The notes beneath the pieces were generated by a model. That model was given only the letters and a program-made list of their open reading frames with translations, did not search any database and was not told the origin of the DNA. From Streptomyces sp. AA1529 (GTDB taxonomy: Bacteria; Actinomycetota; Actinomycetes; Streptomycetales; Streptomycetaceae): a stretch of 64,000 bases of DNA. This document shows positions 59,190-64,000 of this stretch, one piece after another (positions within the stretch are counted from its first letter, which is position 1; the number at the start of each line of letters is the position of its first letter). A program made the position numbers and the translations under genes. The stretch spans positions 1 through 64,000 of the forward strand of contig NZ_ALAP01000094.1 in NCBI RefSeq assembly GCF_000280905.1, given 5' to 3'.

Positions 59190-61355
59190 GTGCGCGTTCC
59201 CCGCATACCGTGGCGCAGGCTGGGCGCGGCCTCGCTCCGCGTCGGAGCCGTCTGGCTGGCCGGCACCCTCACGATGCTGGTGCTCGCCGGGGTGCTGCCG
59301 GATTTCCGGCTGCAGTCCGCAGGCGGCGACAGCGCCACCGTCATCGGCATCACGGCCGCAGTCGGCGCCGGAGTCTTCGGACTGCTGAGCGCCCTGGTGT
59401 GGCCGCTGCTGGTGCGCGCCTTCCTGCTGGTGCCGGCGCTGGTCCTCGGACTGCTCGTCTTCTTCCTCAACGGGTCGCTGCTGTGGCTCGCGCTGTCCCT
59501 GATCCCCTACGGCAGGGGCAGCGCGGATCCGTCCATGGCCGTCGTCGTCGCCGCCGCGATGTCCGCGGCCTCCTCCGCGACCAACGCGCTCCTCGCGGTC
59601 CGCGACGACCGGGGCTACCGGCACCGGCTGGCCCGGATCGCGGGCCGCAGAAGGCGGCGCGAGGGCCAGGGCGCGCCGCCCCGCACTCCCGGCACGGTCT
59701 TCCTGCAGCTCGACGGGCTCGGGCACGCGGTGCTCAGGGAGGCGCTGGAGGCGCCGGCCGGCGGCGAGCCGCTGATGCCCGCGGTCGCCGCGCTGTACGG
59801 GCGCACCCACCGGCTCACCCGCTGGCGCACCGACTGGTCCAGCCAGACCGGCGCCAGCCAGCTCGGCATCCTGCACGGCAGCAACGCCGACGTGCCCGCG
59901 TTCCGCTGGTACGAGAAGGAGACCGGCGAGGTCGTGGTCAGCAACCGGCCCACCAGCGCGGCCGAGCTCCAGCGCCGCGCCGTCGGGCGCACCGGTGACC
60001 CCGGGCTGCTCGCGCACGACGGTGCCAGCCGCGGCAACCTGTTCACCGGCGGCGCCCGGCAGGTCGCGCTGGTGCTGTCGGTCTCGGCCCGCCGCGGCAA
60101 GGAGACCCGCTCCCGCGCCGGGTACTTCGCCTACTTCTCCGACCCCGCCAACGCGACCCGCACCGCCGTGTCGTTCGTCGCCGAGGTGCTCCGCGAGATG
60201 GTCCAGTCCACCCACGCGCTGCTGCGCCGGGAGCGGCCGCGGGTGGGCCGCGGCGGGCTGTACCCGTTCGTCCGCGCCTTCGCCACGGTCGTCGAGCGGG
60301 ACGTGGTGGTGGCCGCCGTGCTCGGGGACATGCTCCGCTGCCGGACGGCGGTCTACGCCGACCTGGTCGGCTACGACGAGGTGGCGCACCACTCGGGACC
60401 GCGCGGCAGGGACACCCGGCAGGTGCTGCGGCGGCTGGACCGTTCGGTGCGGCTGATCGCCAAGGTCGCCGAGCATGCGCCGCGCCCCTACCGGCTGGTG
60501 CTGCTCTCCGACCACGGGCAGAGCTTCGGAGAGACGTTCGAGCACGCCTACGGGCTGACCCTGGAGGACCTGGTACGGGCGGGCAGCGGGCTCCAGGTGC
60601 CGCGCCGCGCCGGGCGGACCGCCAGCGGCTCGGAGGCGCGGGCCGCGGCGCGCGCCGCTCTGCGCCGCCCCGAGGACTCCGGCCAGGAGGCGCCGCGCAC
60701 CCCGCGGCGCGACACCGGACCGGTGGTGCTGGCCTCCGGCAACCTGGGGCTGATCTCCTTCCCCGAGCACCCCGGGCGGCTGACCCGCGAGCGCATCCAG
60801 GAACTGCGCCCGGCCCTGCTGCCCACGCTGGCCGAACACCCGGGCATCGGCTTCGTGGTGGTGCTGAGCGCCGAGCACGGACCGGTGGCGCTGGGCGCGG
60901 GCGGATGCGAGCACCGGCTGGAGACCGGCGAGGTGGTCGGCCTCCGCGACCCGCTGGCCCCGTTCGGCGCGGGCGCGCGCCAGGCGCTGCTGCGTACGGC
61001 GCGCTTCCCGCACGCCCCGGACATCATGGTCAACTCCGCGCTCGATCCGGCCACCGGCGCGGTGCACGCCTTCGAGGAGCAGATCGGCTCGCACGGCGGG
61101 CTCGGCGGTGAGCAGAGCGACGCGTTCCTGCTCTCCCCGCTGGAGCTGTCACCGCCGGTCGAGCCGGGGCAGTCGCTGGTGGGTGCGGAGGCCGTGCACC
61201 GGGTGCTGCGGCGCTGGCTGGCGGAGTCGGCCGAGCCGCGGCTGCTGCCGGGCGCCGACCATCTGGCTGCGGCCTCGGAAGCGGCCGGACCGGGTGACGG
61301 CACCGCCGGGTCGGCCGGCGCGCAGGAGCCGCTGCCCGCCGCGCCCGGCGGCTGA
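59190..61355 (+). CDS. holin-like membrane domain fused to an alkaline-phosphatase-superfamily domain
   Basis: This 721-residue protein begins with four hydrophobic spans (residues 15-130) of the phage-holin IV/membrane-superfamily type. From 170 it has the alkaline-phosphatase-superfamily metal ligands: L-D-G-L-G-H near 173, a T-G-A-S nucleophile region near 215, Y-D-E-V-A-H-H near 392, L-S-D-H-G-Q near 439 and I-G-S-H-G-G near 632. It may be a membrane-bound phosphodiesterase or phosphotransferase acting on wall or lipid phosphate. The GTG follows GGGAGGTGA. Its stop is four bases from the converging desaturase stop. Confidence 0.85.
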   Translation: MRVPRIPWRRLGAASLRVGAVWLAGTLTMLVLAGVLPDFRLQSAGGDSATVIGITAAVGAGVFGLLSALVWPLLVRAFLLVPALVLGLLVFFLNGSLLWLALSLIPYGRGSADPSMAVVVAAAMSAASSATNALLAVRDDRGYRHRLARIAGRRRRREGQGAPPRTPGTVFLQLDGLGHAVLREALEAPAGGEPLMPAVAALYGRTHRLTRWRTDWSSQTGASQLGILHGSNADVPAFRWYEKETGEVVVSNRPTSAAELQRRAVGRTGDPGLLAHDGASRGNLFTGGARQVALVLSVSARRGKETRSRAGYFAYFSDPANATRTAVSFVAEVLREMVQSTHALLRRERPRVGRGGLYPFVRAFATVVERDVVVAAVLGDMLRCRTAVYADLVGYDEVAHHSGPRGRDTRQVLRRLDRSVRLIAKVAEHAPRPYRLVLLSDHGQSFGETFEHAYGLTLEDLVRAGSGLQVPRRAGRTASGSEARAAARAALRRPEDSGQEAPRTPRRDTGPVVLASGNLGLISFPEHPGRLTRERIQELRPALLPTLAEHPGIGFVVVLSAEHGPVALGAGGCEHRLETGEVVGLRDPLAPFGAGARQALLRTARFPHAPDIMVNSALDPATGAVHAFEEQIGSHGGLGGEQSDAFLLSPLELSPPVEPGQSLVGAEAVHRVLRRWLAESAEPRLLPGADHLAAASEAAGPGDGTAGSAGAQEPLPAAPGG

Positions 61356-61359
61356 CCGC

Positions 61360-62511
61360 TCATCCGGCTGCGGGCTTCCCGGCGTCCTCGGGTTTCCCGG
61401 CGTCCTCGGGCTGCCCGGTCGTCCCGGTGCCCTCCCGGATCGGGGTGCCCACGTCCCGCAGGTGGCGCATCGCCTCGCGCCAGGAGGCGACCAGCCCCGT
61501 CTCGTGGTACGGGACGCCCAGTTCCGCACAGTAGTCGCGGACGAGGGGGCGGGCCCTGCGCAGGTGCGGGGTCGGCATGCTGGGGAAGAGATGGTGCTCG
61601 ATCTGGTAGTTGAGGCCGCCCAGCGCCAGGTCGGTGAGCGGTCCGCCGCGCACGTTGCGCGAGGTGAGCACCTGGCGGCGCAGGAAGTCCGGGCGCTCGT
61701 CGCCCTTGAGCGTGGGCATGCCCTTGTGGTTGGGCGCGAAGATGCTGCCCAGATAGACACCGAAGACGGCGTGGTGGACGAAGAGCACCGTGAGGGCCGT
61801 ACCGACCGGCAGTGCCCAGAACAGTGCCCCCAGATAGCAGACGGTGTGCACCAGCAGCAGCCCGCCCTCCAGCCACTTGCGCTTGAGATGCGGTTGGCGC
61901 AGTGCCCGGAAGCTGGAGACGTGCAGATTGAAGCCCTCCAGCGTCAGCAGCGGGAAGAACAGCGCCGCCTGGTGCCGTCCCACGAACCGGGGCAGCCCCC
62001 GCGCCTCGGCCGCCTGCTCCCGCGACCAGACCAGGATGTCGGGCGCGACGTCCGGGTCGAGGTCCTCGTGGTTGGGGTTGGCGTGGTGCCGGGTGTGCTT
62101 GTTCATCCACCAGCCGTACGACATCCCGATGCACAGGTTGCCCACCGCGCGGCCGAACACCTCACTGGCCCGGCGGCCGCGGAACACCTGCCGGTGCGCC
62201 AGATCGTGGGCGACCAGCGCGAGCTGGCCGTAGACCACGCCCAGGTACGCGGCGACCGCCAGCTGCCACCAGGAGGCGCCCACGGCGAACACGGCCACCC
62301 ACCCGGCGGCGAACGCCAGCCCGACGAGCGTGAGGCGTACGGCGTAGTAGAGCGGCCTGCGGTTCAGCAGCCCGGCGTCCGAGATCCGCGCCGAGAGCCG
62401 GGAGAAGTCGCTGCCCTGCCCTCCGCCGGAGCCTTTCCGTGCGGCCCGCGGAGCGGTGCTGCCGGGGCCCTGGGCGGCCCGCGGCTGCGGTGCGTCGATC
62501 GCTGTCGTCAT
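61360..62511 (-). CDS. membrane fatty acid desaturase (acyl-lipid/acyl-CoA type)
   Basis: This 383-residue membrane enzyme has the three histidine boxes of the desaturase family: H-D-L-A-H near 102, H-T-R-H-H near 138 with the following N-P-N-H-E-D, and Q-I-E-H-H near 310, plus four or more membrane spans. It inserts a double bond into fatty acyl chains using O2 and electrons from ferredoxin or flavodoxin. The C-terminus ends in two copies of a G-K/Q-P-E-D-A unit. GGAAGG lies nine bases before the ATG. An operator-like palindrome pair lies 80-120 bases upstream. Confidence 0.9.
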   Translation of the reverse strand: MTTAIDAPQPRAAQGPGSTAPRAARKGSGGGQGSDFSRLSARISDAGLLNRRPLYYAVRLTLVGLAFAAGWVAVFAVGASWWQLAVAAYLGVVYGQLALVAHDLAHRQVFRGRRASEVFGRAVGNLCIGMSYGWWMNKHTRHHANPNHEDLDPDVAPDILVWSREQAAEARGLPRFVGRHQAALFFPLLTLEGFNLHVSSFRALRQPHLKRKWLEGGLLLVHTVCYLGALFWALPVGTALTVLFVHHAVFGVYLGSIFAPNHKGMPTLKGDERPDFLRRQVLTSRNVRGGPLTDLALGGLNYQIEHHLFPSMPTPHLRRARPLVRDYCAELGVPYHETGLVASWREAMRHLRDVGTPIREGTGTTGQPEDAGKPEDAGKPAAG

Positions 62512-62590
62512 ACCTGCGAGCCTTCCGGCCGCGGGCCGCTGCCGACAGCCGTGCAGCATGCCTGCCGGGGCGGGGGCTGCCCTCCTCGCC

Positions 62591-62633
62591 GGGTGTACCT
62601 GGATACACCCCGCCTCGGGGACATCCCCGAGGC
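62591..62633. promoter_or_regulatory. two adjacent perfect inverted repeats upstream of the desaturase
   Basis: GGGTGTA-N6-TACACCC (62591-62610) is followed one base later by GCCTCGGGG-ACAT-CCCCGAGGC (62612-62633). The first resembles an operator, the second a hairpin. They lie in the 398-base gap 62512-62909 between divergent desaturase and VOC genes, which holds no gene. Confidence 0.5.
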
Positions 62634-62909
62634 CGGCTCTCAGGGGCGGCCCCTCGGGGCGGCGGCCGCCGTGCTCGCCGAAGGCCCGGCTTCCGGCACA
62701 TCCGCACGGAGCCGGTGCCCCCGGCGGTCCGTGCTGCTGCGCCACCCTGGAACAGCTGGTCAGGGAGGCGGCGCGGGCTGGTCTCGGGATGCTCGCGCCG
62801 GTGGTGGGCGGCCGCCTGCGCCGTCGTCCGTCCGGTGTCGGTCCCACCGATGAGTTCGCCGTCCCCGAACGGTCTGTCCAGTGACACGACCGTTCTCGAC
62901 AGGAGTGCC

Positions 62910-63278
62910 ATGTCCACCATTCAGCCAGTGATCCTGACCGCCGACCACGATGTTCTGCTCGGCTTCTACACGCAGTTGTTCGGTGCCGAGGAGATCTTCC
63001 GGGTGCCGGCGGCGGGCCCGGTCTTCCACCTCGGCTTGCGCATCGGCGACACCGACCTCGGGCTGGTGGCGAAGGCGGACCCGGGGTCCGGGGCAGCGCC
63101 GCGCATCCTGCTCAGCATCGGTGTCGACGACGTCGACGAGACGCTCGGCCGGGTGGCGGCGCTGGGCGGCTCGGTCCGCCGCGGCCCCGAGGACATGCCA
63201 TGGGGGCAGCGCGTCGCCCACATCCTGGACCCCGACGGCAACGCGGTGAACCTCACTCAGCCGGTCCCGGCCCGGTGA
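62910..63278 (+). CDS. VOC-family (glyoxalase/bleomycin-resistance-like) protein
   Basis: This 122-residue VOC-fold protein begins I-L-T-A-D-H-D-V-L-L-G-F-Y-T-Q-L-F-G-A-E, continues S-I-G-V-D-D-V-D-E-T-L in the second module, and ends I-L-D-P-D-G-N-A-V-N-L-T, where the usual final metal Glu is Asn. Function may be binding rather than catalysis. AGGAG lies four bases before the ATG, rather close. It is monocistronic. Confidence 0.85.
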   Translation: MSTIQPVILTADHDVLLGFYTQLFGAEEIFRVPAAGPVFHLGLRIGDTDLGLVAKADPGSGAAPRILLSIGVDDVDETLGRVAALGGSVRRGPEDMPWGQRVAHILDPDGNAVNLTQPVPAR

Positions 63279-63381
63279 CCCTGTTCGGCGACGGCTGTGC
63301 CGGCCGTCCGCGGAGTCGTGCCGGCCGTGGCTTCGGGGGCCGTCGGTACGGGGCGGGCGCCGCGCATCCTCGGGAGCTGTC

Positions 63382-63408
63382 TCCTGCCGAGGGACGCCCT
63401 CGGCAGGA
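63382..63408. terminator. bidirectional terminator between the VOC and YrhK genes
   Basis: A perfect 12-base stem TCCTGCCGAGGG/CCCTCGGCAGGA with loop ACG lies between the two converging genes. Confidence 0.75.
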
Positions 63409-63436
63409 ACCGCGCCGCGGAATCCGCGCGGGGACG

Positions 63437-63745
63437 TCAGTAGTCCTGGCCGGAGGCGGTCATCCCGCGGGTGCCGCCGCGCATCCTCTGGATGTGCAAC
63501 TGCCGGGTGAGCCGGATGACCGGGCGGATCAGCAGCTCCACGCTGCCGAACACGAAGCACCAGGTTCCGGTGCGGGTCCACTCGGGTGAGAAGAACATGA
63601 TGCTGCCGATGAGGAACCAGACCGCGATCAGTACGTCGTTGGCGATGCTGGCCGTCTCGTAGCGCTGCCGGACGACCAGCTCCTCCTTGCCGAGATGCAG
63701 GGTGAGGCTGCCGCTTCTGTGCTGGTGTGGGGGGTTCTGGGACAC
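63437..63745 (-). CDS. YrhK-domain membrane protein
   Basis: This 102-residue protein has the YrhK pattern V-R-Q-R-Y-E-T-A-S-I-A-N-D near 26-38, a first span with F-L-I-G-S-I-M-F-F, W-T-R-T-G-T-W-C-F-V-F-G-S and a second span ending R-P-V-I-R-L-T-R. Function is unknown. The GTG start has no ribosome site; TAGCGT eight bases upstream suggests a leaderless mRNA. Confidence 0.82.
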   Translation of the reverse strand: MSQNPPHQHRSGSLTLHLGKEELVVRQRYETASIANDVLIAVWFLIGSIMFFSPEWTRTGTWCFVFGSVELLIRPVIRLTRQLHIQRMRGGTRGMTASGQDY

Positions 63746-63753
63746 GGTCAGGA

Positions 63754-63759
63754 ACGCTA
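63754..63759 (-). promoter_or_regulatory. leaderless-type -10 box of the YrhK gene
   Basis: TAGCGT on the minus strand ends eight bases before the GTG. It is the same hexamer as in front of the TetR gene. Confidence 0.45.
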
Positions 63760-63766
63760 GCGGATC

Positions 63767-64000
63767 TCACCCGGTGCCGTGCAGTGCCTTGGCCGTCGCC
63801 GGGTCGGCCGGGAGGAAGGTCTCCACGGCGAGTTCCGAGACGGTCACGTCCAGCGGGGTGTTGAAGGTGGCGATGGTGGACAGGAACGAGAGGGTCTGCC
63901 CCCCGTGCTCGATGACCAGGGGCAGCGCGAACTGCGGCTGGTCCCCGGGCACGGGAGCCGCCGCGTCGCCGGGGGCCGCGGCGTCCGCGCCCGGCACCGG
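63767..64000 (-). CDS. C-terminal end of a probable helix-turn-helix regulator (truncated by the window)
   Basis: The frame is open to the right edge, so the N-terminus is missing. The visible 78 residues include Q-F-A-L-P-L-V-I-E-H-G-G-Q-T-L-S-F-L-S-T, then F-N-T-P-L-D-V-T-V-S-E-L-A and T-F-L-P-A-D-P-A-T-A-K-A-L before the stop. I recall this ending from the ligand-binding C-terminus of actinobacterial XRE-type (MmyB-like) regulators, but no DNA-binding part is in view, so the call is tentative. An Ala/Pro/Asp-rich linker precedes it. Confidence 0.5.
   Translation of the reverse strand, partial: PVPGADAAAPGDAAAPVPGDQPQFALPLVIEHGGQTLSFLSTIATFNTPLDVTVSELAVETFLPADPATAKALHGTG

Noticed and set aside
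59190..59580. Holin-like domain as a sign of a prophage
   Set aside because: No other phage gene, integrase or attachment repeat is present and base composition matches the surroundings.

Overview
The window is chromosomal DNA of a high-GC actinomycete, almost certainly Streptomyces. The evidence is a GC content visibly above 70 percent, frequent GTG and TTG starts, GTGA/ATGA stop-start overlaps, leaderless-type starts, and a crotonyl-CoA carboxylase/reductase operon beside psd-pssA. I see no rRNA, tRNA, CRISPR array, transposase, integrase or recognisable secondary-metabolite cluster. Both ends cut through genes. About 58 protein genes are supported.

Layout. 1-2973: the end of a membrane protein and a secreted alpha/beta hydrolase. 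3213-7884: a four-gene operon resembling reductive pyrimidine catabolism (N-carbamoyl-amino acid hydrolase, class III transaminase, dihydropyrimidinase, luciferase-like oxidoreductase). 7851-19431: single genes (GNAT, DsbA-like, NAD(P)-binding protein, a DUF3237 remnant, lipoate ligase with a small membrane protein and a lipoprotein, SDR, B3/B4-domain protein, sirtuin, inositol-phosphatase-like protein, FAD oxidoreductase, glycerate kinase). 19432-21031: phosphatidylserine synthase and decarboxylase. 21202-27397: a tight five-gene ethylmalonyl-CoA pathway operon (ccr, meaA, lyase, hydratase, dehydrogenase). Upstream of it on the same strand lie an APC permease, a TetR regulator and a double-length 3-hydroxyacyl-CoA dehydrogenase. 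That enzyme could supply 3-hydroxybutyryl-CoA to the crotonyl-CoA step.

32505-40670: a HEAT protein, GNAT, flavin-type oxidoreductase, RidA and a radical SAM protein behind a LexA-like box, SRPBCC, an unusual drug-exporter/beta-sandwich fusion, and an orphan PAS protein. 40745-45609: a peptidase operon (M55 D-aminopeptidase, M20, S9, DinB) whose promoter region carries a perfect DnaA box. 45765-54130: small-molecule kinase, Sfp-type phosphopantetheinyl transferase, MFS exporter, AraC regulator, DUF5107/TPR protein, VOC protein, methyltransferase and CBS protein. 54671-64000: an aminotransferase-fold protein with no lysine, two metallo-beta-lactamase-fold hydrolases, DedA, a holin-like/alkaline-phosphatase-fold membrane protein, a fatty acid desaturase, a VOC protein, a YrhK protein and the end of a probable regulator.

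No single large novel system stands out. The observations most worth testing are the luciferase-like enzyme in the pyrimidine operon, the lysine-free aminotransferase fold coupled to a metallo-hydrolase, the LexA-like box over the radical SAM promoter, the ccr leader with two competing hairpins, the MFS/beta-sandwich fusion, and the M55-led peptidase operon. All functions are inferred by reading the sequence; no search was run.
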